This document shows, one piece after another, positions 1-8,700 of a stretch of DNA of 64,000 nt. The number at the start of each line of letters is the position of its first letter. Positions within the stretch are counted from its first letter, which is position 1. Origin of the DNA: Streptomyces asoensis (lineage in GTDB: Bacteria; Actinomycetota; Actinomycetes; Streptomycetales; Streptomycetaceae); NCBI RefSeq assembly GCF_013085465.1, contig NZ_CP049838.1, positions 3,534,001 through 3,598,000 of the forward strand, read 5' to 3'. Under the pieces are notes generated by a model. It was not told where the DNA came from and did no database searches. It worked only from the letters and a program-made list of their open reading frames with translations. Made by a program: the position numbers and the translations under genes.

Positions 1-150
1 CAGCGACAGGTTGTAGGTGGTGCTGCCGTCGACGATCGTGCGGGTCGAGGTGGCGGCCGAGGCGGAGGTGGCCAGGCCCAGGGTGAGGGCGGCGGAGGCG
101 GCTACGGCGAGACCGGCGCGGGCGATGTTGCGGGTGGCGGGGACTCTCAT
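1..150 (-). CDS. secreted protein, N-terminal fragment (truncated by window edge)
   Basis: Only the first 50 residues lie in the window. They form a classical Sec signal peptide: a basic start (MRVPATRNIARAG), a hydrophobic stretch LAVAASAALTLGLA, and an SASAA cleavage region followed by TSTRTIVDGS. The ATG at 148-150 is preceded by a purine-rich GGAAGG-like ribosome site. An iron box lies 64 bases upstream, so the gene should be derepressed under iron starvation like the HtaA genes next to it. The mature part is outside the window. By context it is probably another haem-uptake surface protein, but the visible residues cannot prove a family. Confidence 0.75.
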   Translation of the reverse strand, partial: MRVPATRNIARAGLAVAASAALTLGLATSASAATSTRTIVDGSTTYNLSL

Positions 151-213
151 GACGGAAGGCCTCTCTCGTTCGATCCTGCGGGCGATGCCCCTGGAGGCCC
201 CACAGGGAGAAAC

Positions 214-232
214 TTAGGTAAGGCAAACCTAA
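214..232. promoter_or_regulatory. iron box (DmdR/IdeR-type operator)
   Basis: The 19-base near-palindrome TTAGGTAAGGCAAACCTAA matches the actinobacterial DtxR/IdeR/DmdR consensus TTAGGTTAGGCTNACCTAA closely, with both TTAGG and CCTAA ends intact. It lies 64 bases upstream of the secreted-protein start at 150, a normal promoter position. The iron-loaded regulator should repress the downstream gene when iron is plentiful. Confidence 0.88.
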
Positions 233-367
233 GTCCGATCTTCGGTTGCTTGTCAACAGACGGCAAAAAATCCCAACTGACCTGCGGCTTCAGGGGTTTC
301 GGGCATGCCGAGGAGCGGACCGACCGGCCCGCTCCTGGCTGCGACTGCAAACGGCGTAACACGCAGA

Positions 368-1333
368 TCAGTTCGGGGCTCCGACCCCGAACCGGACGCT
401 CGATGCGCCCTGTTCACCCCCCACCACGGTCAGTTCGACCGTGTGCTCCCCCTCGAAGGCGTTGGCGTACACCGGGAAGCTGCGCGCGATCCCGCCCCGG
501 GCGTCGGCCACCGCCTGGTAGCGCGTGTCGCCGTCGATGGCGACCAGCACGACCGCGCCGGGCGTGAACCCCTCGCCGGTGACCGTCTGTTCGGCGCCCG
601 CGGTGAGCGCGGCACGGGCCACGGCGACGGTGGGTTTCCCCGGCACGCCCACCTGCGGTTCGGCTTCGGCGCTCGGGGACGCCTGTGGCGACCCGGCACC
701 CTCCGGGGCCGCCGACCCGGCCTCCCCGGACTGCCCGGACTCCCCCGTCCCCGCTGTCACCTCGAGGACGCCGAGCCCGTCCCCGGCCGCGAACTCCGCG
801 CCGCTCCAGGAGGACAGCAGCGCCGCCCCCTCCGCGGTGAGGGACGCCCGCAGCCCGCTCCAGGTCACCGACGTCGCCCGTACGACGGGGTCGGCTCCGG
901 CCGCCGCCACCTCGGCGAGCGCCAGCTCGCGCGCCCGCCCGTCGACCACCGAACGGGCGTACAGGGCGCCCCCGTCACCGGCCAGCCGCAGCCGCAGCCC
1001 GGCGAGGACGAGCGGTTGCGACGCCGGGCCCTCGAAGCGGGCCGCGCCGCCCAACTCCAGTTCGGCGGCGCCGGTTTCGGGGTCGGCACCGCCACCGAGG
1101 GCCGGGAACGAGGCACGGTCCGCGCTCGCCCGTACGGCAGGCCGCGTGACGTCGAGCGACACACCCCGGCCGGTCAGTCCGGTGCCGGCCGTGGCCCAGC
1201 TCGCGGAGCCGCCGGACACCTCCCGCGGCAGCGCCTCCCCCTCGGTCCCGACCTGCGCGGCCGCCGCGGCCGGACAGCACAGCGCGAACAGGGCACCGGC
1301 CGCCAGGGCCGCGGCGCCGGGTCTCTTCGCCAT
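368..1333 (-). CDS. HtaA-domain secreted haem-binding protein
   Basis: A 321-residue exported protein. Residues 1-26 are a signal peptide (MAKRPGAAALAAG, then hydrophobic, AAAAAQ cleavage). Residues about 30-190 resemble the HtaA domain (haem transport associated): a SASWATAG segment, then AELELGGAARFEG and a paired LVLAGLRLRLAGDGG strand pattern. A Ser/Pro/Glu-rich linker follows, then an Ig-like C-terminal domain with VTGEGFTPGAVVLVAIDGD. I chose the ATG at 1331-1333 because GGGAGAAC lies just upstream and the signal peptide begins there; the open frame extends further only as a shadow. It lies 56 bases behind the anchored protein at 1390-2178 and is probably cotranscribed from the iron-box promoter at 2202-2220. 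No membrane anchor is seen, so it is probably released or wall-associated. HtaA proteins bind haem in corynebacteria; function here is inferred. Confidence 0.82.
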   Translation of the reverse strand: MAKRPGAAALAAGALFALCCPAAAAAQVGTEGEALPREVSGGSASWATAGTGLTGRGVSLDVTRPAVRASADRASFPALGGGADPETGAAELELGGAARFEGPASQPLVLAGLRLRLAGDGGALYARSVVDGRARELALAEVAAAGADPVVRATSVTWSGLRASLTAEGAALLSSWSGAEFAAGDGLGVLEVTAGTGESGQSGEAGSAAPEGAGSPQASPSAEAEPQVGVPGKPTVAVARAALTAGAEQTVTGEGFTPGAVVLVAIDGDTRYQAVADARGGIARSFPVYANAFEGEHTVELTVVGGEQGASSVRFGVGAPN

Positions 1334-1389
1334 CTTCGGTTCTCCCTCCGGTATATGAGGTGGTGTCGGCCTCGGTGACCGAGGTGGTG

Positions 1390-2178
1390 TCAGCTCGGGT
1401 TCGGGACGCTTCCGGTACGGCGCCGGCGCGCCCAGAACCAGACGCCGGCCCCGGCGCCGACCAGCCCGGCGGCGGTGAGCCCGACGGGCAGCGCGAGGTC
1501 GGACCCGGTACTGGCCATCGACCCGTCGGCGGCCTCGTCGGCCGCCTTGGTGGTGCCGGACCCCCCGGTCGTGCCGGACCCGGCGGTCGCGTTCGTGCTC
1601 GGCGTCGCCGACGCGCCGGAGCCGCCCGTCGCGCCCGAGGCCCCGAAGGTCACCGGGATCCGGACCGTCTGGGTCTGGTCGCCGCCCCGGGTGTGGTCGT
1701 TGCGGGTGATGACGGCGCAGGTCACCCCGGCGGCGGCGCAGTCGGTGTCGGCGTCCTTGGCGCGCACCTTGAGCCGCACGCTGAACGTGCCCTTGTGCGC
1801 GCTGCCGCCGTACGGCTCGGCCAGTCCCTCGCCGTAGGACGGCGGGTTGGAGGAGACCCACACGGACGCGCCCGACTCACCGGACATGTCGACGCCGCCG
1901 ACGCAGGGCGTGGGGGTCTTGCCGGCGCCGTTGTCGACGCAGAAGGCGACGTAGATGCCCTTCTCGGTGTTGTAGCCGGAGCCGGTCACGGTGACCGTCT
2001 CGCCCGCCGGGTCGAGGCCGGACGACGTGGACACCGTGAGTTTCTGACCCTCGGGACCGGTCGCCGATCCGCCCGCCGCCGCGGCCGGTGAGGCCGCCGG
2101 GAGCAGGAGGGCGGACGCCGAGGCGACCGCCAGGAAACAGCCAACTCCGTGGCCGCGCAGGCCACTTGCCGACATCAT
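1390..2178 (-). CDS. iron-regulated surface protein with C-terminal membrane/wall anchor
   Basis: A 262-residue protein with an N-terminal signal peptide (hydrophobic FLAVASASALLLPAASPAAA), an Ig-like or neocarzinostatin-like domain (LTVSTSSGLDPAGETVTVTG, then paired cysteines in AFCVDNG and TPCVGG), and a Gly/Ser/Thr-rich stalk from about residue 180. It ends in MASTG, a hydrophobic segment LPVGLTAAGLVGAGAGVWFWA and RRRR, the layout of a sortase substrate. MASTG differs by one residue from the LAXTG motif used by streptomycete class E sortases, so covalent wall anchoring is likely but not certain. The first gene of the htaA operon, it reads away from the iron box at 2202-2220. It could relay haem between HtaA and the HmuT-like lipoprotein. 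Confidence 0.8.
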   Translation of the reverse strand: MMSASGLRGHGVGCFLAVASASALLLPAASPAAAAGGSATGPEGQKLTVSTSSGLDPAGETVTVTGSGYNTEKGIYVAFCVDNGAGKTPTPCVGGVDMSGESGASVWVSSNPPSYGEGLAEPYGGSAHKGTFSVRLKVRAKDADTDCAAAGVTCAVITRNDHTRGGDQTQTVRIPVTFGASGATGGSGASATPSTNATAGSGTTGGSGTTKAADEAADGSMASTGSDLALPVGLTAAGLVGAGAGVWFWARRRRTGSVPNPS

Positions 2179-2201
2179 GGAACACCCCCGCCACGTGAAA
2201 C

Positions 2202-2220
2202 TAAGGGAAGGCTAACCTAA
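2202..2220. promoter_or_regulatory. iron box between divergent haem-uptake genes
   Basis: TAAGGGAAGGCTAACCTAA is a 19-base match to the DtxR/IdeR/DmdR operator consensus; the right half (GGCTAACCTAA) is near perfect and the left half is weaker. It sits between the starts at 2178 (minus) and 2264 (plus), so one site probably controls both the HtaA operon and hmuT. Confidence 0.86.
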
Positions 2221-2263
2221 ACTATTCTCCAACTGTGCACCAGCGGAGCGGAAGGGAAAGGCC

Positions 2264-3316
2264 ATGCGCGTAGCCGGGAGACGCCGGTCCGGAAGATGCC
2301 TCGCCGCCCTCGGGCTGGCCCTCGCCGTACTGACGGGGGCCTGCGCGGGAAGCGGCGCGGGAAGCGGGAACGCGAAAGACCCGGACGCGACACCCACGTC
2401 CGCGAGCGCGCGGGCCGCCGCCGCGCAGAAACAGCTCGCGAAGAACTCGCTCGTCCCCCTCGAAGGACCGGCCCCCACCCCCGAGCTGCCGGTCACCGTC
2501 GACTCCTCCGACGGCCGCCGGGTCACCGTGACGGACGCCTCGCGCATCCTGCCGCTCAACGGGGGCGTGGCGGAGATCGTGTTCACGCTCGGGCTCGGCG
2601 ACCGGGTCGTCGGCCGGGACATCACGGCCACCTTCGCGGAGGCCAAGAAACTCCCCCAGGTCACCAAGGCACACGACGTGAGCGCCGAGAGCGTGCTGTC
2701 GCTGAGGCCGACGGTGGTGCTTGCCGACACGGACACCGGCCCCAAGGAGGCGGTCGAGCAGATCCGGGACGCCGGGATCCCCGTCGTCGTGCTCGACCCG
2801 GCGACCAAGCTGTCCGACGTCACCACCCGCACCACCCGCATCGCGCAGGCCCTGGGCGTCCCCGCCGCCGGGAAGGCGCTCGACGCGCGCATGAGCGCCG
2901 AACTCGCCGCGGCCCGCGCGGGCGTACCCGAGGACAGCAGGCCCAAGGTCGCGTTCCTCTACATGCGCGGCAGCGCGGCCGTCTATCTGATCGGCGGCAA
3001 GGGCTCCGGCGCCGACTCGCTGCTGGCCGCGGCGGGCGCGGAGGACGCGGGCACGGCGGCCGGGCTGGACAAGCCCTTCACCCCCATCACCACCGAGGCG
3101 CTCGCCCAGGCACAGCCGGACGTCATCCTGATGATGACCAAGGGCCTGGAGTCGGTCGGCGGCCTCGACGGCCTCCTCCAGATCCCCGGCATCGCCCAGA
3201 CCCCGGCGGGCATGAACCGCAGGGTCGTCGACATGGAGGACGGCGTGCTGCTGAGCTTCGGCCCCCGCACGCCCCTCGTCATCGACATCCTGGTCGACCG
3301 CATCCACCGGGCCTGA
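2264..3316 (+). CDS. hmuT: haem ABC transporter substrate-binding lipoprotein (HmuT-like)
   Basis: A 350-residue lipoprotein. The signal peptide is RRRSGRCLAALGLALAVLTGAC with a lipobox-like TGAC at about residue 26, then a Gly/Ser/Ala linker. The rest is a class III periplasmic-binding fold: VTVTDASRILPLNGGVAEI, GLGDRVVGRD, LRPTVVLADTDTGP, AGIPVVVLD, then YMRGSAAVYLIGGKGSGADSLL and QPDVILMMTKGLESVGGLDG. These are hallmarks of haemin-binding HmuT/ChuT proteins. AAAGG precedes the ATG. It shares an iron box with the divergent HtaA operon. Oddly, no permease (HmuU) or ATPase (HmuV) gene follows; the next gene is convergent, only 12 bases away. The transporter must be elsewhere or supplied by another system. 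Confidence 0.87.
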   Translation: MRVAGRRRSGRCLAALGLALAVLTGACAGSGAGSGNAKDPDATPTSASARAAAAQKQLAKNSLVPLEGPAPTPELPVTVDSSDGRRVTVTDASRILPLNGGVAEIVFTLGLGDRVVGRDITATFAEAKKLPQVTKAHDVSAESVLSLRPTVVLADTDTGPKEAVEQIRDAGIPVVVLDPATKLSDVTTRTTRIAQALGVPAAGKALDARMSAELAAARAGVPEDSRPKVAFLYMRGSAAVYLIGGKGSGADSLLAAAGAEDAGTAAGLDKPFTPITTEALAQAQPDVILMMTKGLESVGGLDGLLQIPGIAQTPAGMNRRVVDMEDGVLLSFGPRTPLVIDILVDRIHRA

Positions 3317-3328
3317 CCAGGACAGGTC

Positions 3329-4318
3329 CTAGAACGTGTAGGCGTCGACCTCCGCGAGGTACCGCGCCCGCCGCTCCTCGTCGTCCTCCAGGAAGGAGGC
3401 GACGAAGGAGTTGCGGGCCAGCTCGCGCAACCGCTCCTCGCCCAGGCCCAGGGCGGCGCCCACGGCGTCGAAGTTGTCGCCGGCGTACCCGCCGAAGTAG
3501 GCGGGGTCGTCGGAGTTGACCGTGCACAGCAGCCCGGCGTCGAGCATGGCGGGCAGCGGGTGGTCGGCGAGGACGTCGACGGTCCGCAGCCGCACGTTGG
3601 ACAGCGGGCACAGCGTCAGCGGGATCCGCTCCCGCACCAGCCGCTCGACGAGGGCCGGGTCCTCCATGCACCGGAGCCCGTGGTCGACACGCTCCACACC
3701 GAGCACGTCCAGGGCCTCGGTGATGTACTCCGGCGGCCCCTCCTCACCGGCGTGCGCGACGCGCCGCAGCCCGAGAGCGGCCGCCGCCTCGTACACCTCG
3801 CGGAACTTCACCGGCGGATGCCCGACCTCGGCGGAGTCCAGGCCGACACCGGTGATCCGGTCGAGGTACGGCTTCGCCGCCTCGAGGGTCTCGAGGGCCG
3901 ACTCGGCGGACTCGTCGCGCAGGAAGCACAGGATCAGCCGGGTCGAGATGCCGTGCTCGGCCTCACTGCCGCCCAGCGCGCGCCACAGCCCGTCCACGAC
4001 CGTGCCCATGCCGACCCCGCGGGCGAGGTGGGCCTGCGGGTCGAAGAAGATCTCCGCGTGCCGCACGCCCTGCGCGGCGGCCCGCGCGAGGTAGGCGTTC
4101 GCGAGGTCCTCGAAGTCGCGCTCGGTGCGCAGGACCGCCATGAGTTCGTAGTACAGGTTCAGGAAGGACTGGAGGTCCTCGAACTGATACGCCTTGCGGA
4201 GCTCGTCCGTGTCGGCGTAAGGCAGTGCGACCCCGTTGCGGGCAGCAAGCTCGAAAGCCAGCTCGGGCTCCAGGGTTCCTTCGATGTGCAGGTGCAGTTC
4301 AGCTTTGGGGAGGGGCAT
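3329..4318 (-). CDS. adenine/adenosine deaminase family protein
   Basis: A 329-residue metal-dependent purine deaminase. The N-terminal PKAELHLHIEGTLEPEL gives the HxH zinc ligands, HAGEEG gives a ligand His and the catalytic Glu, and TVNSDDPAYFGGY gives the catalytic Asp pair. The SDDPAYFGGY sequence and overall length fit the adenine deaminase branch (yeast Aah1, Pseudomonas PA0148) better than classical adenosine deaminase, where SDDP is followed by other residues. The product would feed hypoxanthine or inosine into purine salvage. ATG at 4318 was chosen; a TTG one codon earlier is possible, and no strong ribosome site is visible. Convergent with hmuT and followed upstream by rnz in the same direction. 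Confidence 0.88.
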   Translation of the reverse strand: MPLPKAELHLHIEGTLEPELAFELAARNGVALPYADTDELRKAYQFEDLQSFLNLYYELMAVLRTERDFEDLANAYLARAAAQGVRHAEIFFDPQAHLARGVGMGTVVDGLWRALGGSEAEHGISTRLILCFLRDESAESALETLEAAKPYLDRITGVGLDSAEVGHPPVKFREVYEAAAALGLRRVAHAGEEGPPEYITEALDVLGVERVDHGLRCMEDPALVERLVRERIPLTLCPLSNVRLRTVDVLADHPLPAMLDAGLLCTVNSDDPAYFGGYAGDNFDAVGAALGLGEERLRELARNSFVASFLEDDEERRARYLAEVDAYTF

Positions 4319-4338
4319 CAAAGCATCGTACGGCCGCT

Positions 4339-5244
4339 TTACCGCCGTTTCGGAACCGGCACTCGCAGCAGGTCGTGCGCCACGGTCAGCTCGCCCTCGA
4401 ACCCGGCCGCCCGCGCCTGCCGCTCGAATTCCTCCGGCTCCGAGTAGCGCTGGCTGAAGTGGGTGAGGACGAGATGCCGCACCCCGGCGTCACGGGCCAC
4501 CCGGGCAGCCTGACCGGCGGTCAGATGGCCGTGGTCGACGGCGAGTTGCTCGTCCTCGTCGAGGAAGGTCGACTCGATGACGAGCAGGTCGGCGCCGTCG
4601 GCGAGCGCGTGCACTCCCTCGCACAGCCGGGTGTCCATGACGAACGCGAACCGCTGCCCGCTCCGCACCTCGCTGACGTCGTCCAGCGACACCCCGCCGA
4701 TCGAACCCTCCCGCTGGATCCGGCCGACGTCCGGACCCTTGATGCCGTGCGCGGCCAGCCGCTCGGGCAGCATGCGGCGGCCGTCGGGCTCGACGAGCCG
4801 GTAGCCGTAGGACTCGACGGGGTGGGAGAGCCTGGCGGCTTCGAGACGGTAGGACGCGCCGGTGGCCAGGACCCCGTCCGCGTCCACCGGGGCCTCGGTG
4901 ATGCCGACGGTCTCGCGGTAGGCGGTGGAGTAGCGCAGCCGCTCGAAGAAGCGCTGCCCGGAGCGCGGGTAGTGCGCGGTGACCGGGTGCGGGACCTTGT
5001 CCAGGTTGATGCGCTGGATGACACCGGCGAGACCGAGCGAGTGGTCGCCGTGGAAGTGCGTGACGCAGATCCGGTTGAGGTCGTGCGCGGCGACCCCGGC
5101 ACGCAGCATCTGGCGCTGGGTGCCCTCGCCCGGGTCGAAGAGGACGCCCTCGCCGTCCCAGCGCAGCAGGTAGCCGTTGTGGTTGCGATGCCGGGTCGGG
5201 ACCTGGCTGGCGGTGCCGAGGACCACCAGTTCACGTACGGACAC
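4339..5244 (-). CDS. rnz: ribonuclease Z (tRNase Z)
   Basis: A 301-residue metallo-beta-lactamase-fold endonuclease that removes the 3' trailer of tRNA precursors. Both tRNA genes in this window lack an encoded CCA, which fits dependence on this enzyme. It shows the N-terminal [19 protein letters not shown] segment, the zinc motif HFHGDH at residues 63-68, the mid-protein [22 protein letters not shown], and the terminal histidine in [12 protein letters not shown], all typical of bacterial RNase Z. Length matches the short (RNase Z-S) form. It is six bases downstream of the HIT gene, so the two are almost certainly cotranscribed. Confidence 0.94.
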   Translation of the reverse strand: MSVRELVVLGTASQVPTRHRNHNGYLLRWDGEGVLFDPGEGTQRQMLRAGVAAHDLNRICVTHFHGDHSLGLAGVIQRINLDKVPHPVTAHYPRSGQRFFERLRYSTAYRETVGITEAPVDADGVLATGASYRLEAARLSHPVESYGYRLVEPDGRRMLPERLAAHGIKGPDVGRIQREGSIGGVSLDDVSEVRSGQRFAFVMDTRLCEGVHALADGADLLVIESTFLDEDEQLAVDHGHLTAGQAARVARDAGVRHLVLTHFSQRYSEPEEFERQARAAGFEGELTVAHDLLRVPVPKRR

Positions 5245-5250
5245 GGCGGC

Positions 5251-5604
5251 CTATCCGGGAGGCCAGTGCAGGCCGCGGCCGCCGACGACATGCGCGTGGG
5301 CGTGCCAGACGGTCTGGCCGGCGCCGGCGCCGGTGTTGAAGACGACCCGGTAGCTCTCCAGCTTGTCCTCGTCCGCGACCGCCTGCGTCTCGCGCAGCAC
5401 GTCGGCGGCGAGCTCCGGCGCGCCGGCGGCCAGGGCGGCGGCGTCCCGGTAGTGCGCCTTCGGGATCACCAGGACGTGGGTGGGCGCCTGCGGGTTGATG
5501 TCCCGGAAGGCGATGGTCGTCTCGGTCTCCCGCACGATCGTCGCCGGGATGTTCCCCGCGACGATCTTGCAGAACAGACAGTCGTCCTGCGGTTCCCCTG
5601 CCAT
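5251..5604 (-). CDS. HIT-family nucleotide hydrolase (HINT-like)
   Basis: A 117-residue histidine-triad protein. It begins with DDCLFCKIVAGNIPA, the usual HINT opening, has a central RDINPQAPTHVLVIPKAHY, and ends with WHAHAHVVGG, where His101, His103 and His105 form the triad; His103 or its equivalent is the nucleophile in the family. HINT enzymes hydrolyse nucleoside phosphoramidates and acyl-adenylates; the physiological substrate in Streptomyces is not known to me. AGGAGG-like bases precede the ATG. First gene of a pair with rnz. Confidence 0.93.
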   Translation of the reverse strand: MAGEPQDDCLFCKIVAGNIPATIVRETETTIAFRDINPQAPTHVLVIPKAHYRDAAALAAGAPELAADVLRETQAVADEDKLESYRVVFNTGAGAGQTVWHAHAHVVGGRGLHWPPG

Positions 5605-5668
5605 GCGGGTTCCTCCTCAGACGGTTGATCAGTACGGGGGCATGGTAGCTGTGAGGGTGCGTTGTTCC

Positions 5669-5760
5669 AGCCCGTCTGGGGGTCCCCCCTCTGGGGGAGC
5701 TTGAGGACGAGGCCGTTCAGGCCGAAGCGGGGGTCCGGGGGCGGCAGCCCCCGGAGACGG
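5669..5760. repeat. dispersed intergenic element, copy 1
   Basis: The intergenic space between the HIT gene and the tricorn gene holds GGGGGTCCCCCC, then GCTTGAGGACGAGGCCGTTC, then AAGCGGGGGTC and a hairpin GGGGGCGGCAGCCCCC. A closely related block is at 12277-12354 in the same orientation. Both hold a GAGGACGAGGCC(C)GTTCAGG core and a GGGGG...GCAGCCCCC stem. Elements of this kind are common between Streptomyces genes; the hairpin may also act as a terminator. Confidence 0.75.
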
Positions 5761-5780
5761 TCACCACGACGCCGGGTGAG

Positions 5781-8700
5781 CTATGACCCGGGCAGCAGCG
5801 GAGGCGCCTTCGCCGGGGTCTCCTCAAGTGCGGCCAGCGCCAGCGAGACCGCCTCGTCCAGCTGGACATCCCGCCCGGCCGCGTAGTCCTGAGGAGCACA
5901 GACCACCTCGACGTCGGGATCGACACCGTGGTTCTCCACGCCCCACTCGTACCCCTCCAGCCAGAACGCGTACTTGGGCTGCGTGACGAGCGTCCCGTCG
6001 ACCAACCGGTACCGGCTGTCGATCCCGATCGTCCCGCCCCACGTGCGCGTGCCCACCACCGGCCCGATCCCGAGCGCCTTGATCGCCGCGTTGACGATGT
6101 CCCCGTCGGACCCGGAGAACTCGTTGGCGACGGCGACGACGGGCCCCCGGGGCGCGTCCTCCGGATAGCTGGACGCCCGCATCCCGCGCGGCAGGTCCCA
6201 GCCGACGATGCGCCGGGCGAGCTTTTCGACGACCAGCTGGGAGGTGTGCCCGCCCCGGTTCTCCCGGACGTCCACGATCAGCCCCTCCCGCGCGACCTCG
6301 ATCCGCAGGTCACGGTGGATCTGGGCCCACCCGGGCGCCTGCATGTCGGGCACGTGCAGATACCCCAGCCGCCCGCCGGAGGCCTCGTGCACATACGCCC
6401 GCCGGTCCGCGACCCACGCGTGGTAGCGCAGCGCCTCCTCGTCCGCGACGGGGACGACGACGGCATGCCGCGGCTCGCCCCCGCCGGACGGCGAGATGGT
6501 CAGCTCGACGACCTTGCCCGCGGTGCCGACGAGCAGCGGTCCGGGCCCGGTGACCGGGTCCACCGGCTGCCCGCCGACGGCGACGACGGCGTCACCGGCC
6601 CGCACCGCGACGCCGGGCGCGGCGAGCGGGGAGCGCGCGTCGGGGTCGGAGGTCTCCGAGGGCAGGACCCGGTCGATGCGCCAACTGCCGTCCTCATGGC
6701 GGGAGATGTCGGCGCCCAGCAGGCCCTGCCGGGCGCCGCCGCCGTGGCCGCCGCGCGGCATGACGTAGGCGTGCGAGGTGCCGAGTTCGCCGTGCACCTC
6801 CCACAGCAGGTCGACGAGGTCGTCGTGGGTGGCGAGCCGTTCCAGCACGGGCCGGTAGCGGTCGAGGACGCCGTCCCAGTCGACTCCGCCCAGATCGGGC
6901 CGCCAGAAGTTGTCCCGCATGATCCGGCCGGTCTCGTCGTACATCTGCCGCCACTCGGCGGCCGGATCGACGCTGCGGCGGACCCGGCCGAGGTCGACGG
7001 TGATGTTGCTGTCGCTGTCCTCGTCGCCTGAGGCGCGGCGGTCGCTGGGGACGACCTTGAGCTTGCCGTCGGTCCACAGCAGCAGCCGCTTGCCGTCGCC
7101 GCTGACCTCGAAGCCGTCGGCGTCGGCGGCGAGGTGCTCGATGCGCTGCTGGGCGAGGTCGTAGCGCTCCAGTTCGGTGTGCGGGTCGGGGTCGTCCGGG
7201 GTGGCGCGGGAGGCGCCGAGGACACCGCGCACGGGGTGCCGCAGCCACAGCACACCGTCCTTCGCCGCGGCAAGCCCGGAGTACCGGCCGGCCTCGACCG
7301 GGAAGGGGACTATCCGGTCGGCGAGGCCCTCGAGGTCGATACGGGTGGTCGGGGTGCCCTCGCTGTCGGGCGTCTCGTCCTTGTCGGGGGCCTCGAAGGG
7401 CCTGCCGTGCCGCTGCGGACCGAAGGGGGACGGGGTCGTCGCCGCGAGGGTGATGAGGTGCGGGCGGGCCCCGGCCACGAAGGAGAGGTCGAAGACGTGC
7501 TCGTCGTAGACCGGGTCGAAGGCGCGCGTGGAGAGGAACGCGAGGTGCTTGCCGTCGAGGGTGAAGGCGGGCGCGTAGTCCCGGAAGCGCAGCGGGGTCG
7601 CCTCGGTGACCGACAGGTCGGTGACGTTGGCGAGCTTGAGCTGGCTGAGCGGGCGCGGCCCTGGGTGCGACCAGGCCAGCCATGCCGAGTCGGGCGAGAA
7701 GACCAGGTCGGACACCTCGCCGTCGGGGCTGCTGTCGACCTCGCGGACCTCACCGGTCTCCCGCTCGACGAGCAGCAGCCGCCCGTCGTGCGCGGCGACG
7801 GCGGCCCGGCTGCCGTCGGGCGCCATGGCGAGCTCCAGGACCCGCCCGAGCCGTCCGGCGGCGAGCCGGCGCGGAGTGGCGCCGGGGGCCGTCCCGGTGG
7901 CCGGGGCGAACTCCAGCGCGTCCTCGCCCTCGGCGTCCGTCACCCACACGACCCACTCCTCGCCCTCCGTGCGGAAGGTGCGCGGCAGCCGGGCCCGGAC
8001 GCCGGGTTCGGCGGCGAGCGCGCGGGCGGGTCCGGAACGGTGGGTCACCCAGTGGACGGCGCCGCGCACCTCCACGGCGCTGCCCCGCGCGGTGTGGTCG
8101 GGCGCGGCCGCGCCCAGCCACCGGGAGGCGGCCACGGGATACGGGCGGCGGTCGGTGCGCTGCCCGCCGAGGCGGACGTCGAGCCGGCGCGGTTCGGCGC
8201 CATCGAGGTCGTCGAGGAGCCACAGCTCACCCGCCGACATGTACACGACCCGAGTGCCGTCACCGGCGGCATGCCGGGCGTAGAAACCGTCGAGCGGGGT
8301 GTGCCGCCGCAGGTCGGACCCGTCAGCGAGGGACGAGTACAGAGCCCCCGTGCCCTCGTGATCCGACAGGAAGGCGAGGCGCTCGCCCGCCCAGACGGGG
8401 TACTCGATGTTGCCGTCCAGCTCCTCGTGCAGCCGGACGAACTCCCCGTCGCCCTCCCGGTCGATCCACAGCTTGCCGGCCGTACCGCCCCGGTAGCGCT
8501 TCCAGTGGGCGGCCTCGCGCCCCATCGGCGCGGACAGCACCACGGTGTGCGGGCCGTGCGCGACCGTGCCGACCGGCCCGTACGGCAGGGTCGTCGCCGG
8601 TCCGCCGTCGACCGGGACCGCGCGGGCCCAGCTGCGGCGCAGGGTCGCCTGGTCGTAGGTGCTGACGGCGAGGACCCGGCCGTCGGGGGTCCAGCCCCGC

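Noticed and set aside
368..1861. A frameshifted fusion of the HtaA gene with its upstream neighbour
   Set aside because: The two genes have separate signal peptides, start codons and ribosome sites; the long frame is chance overlap in another frame.
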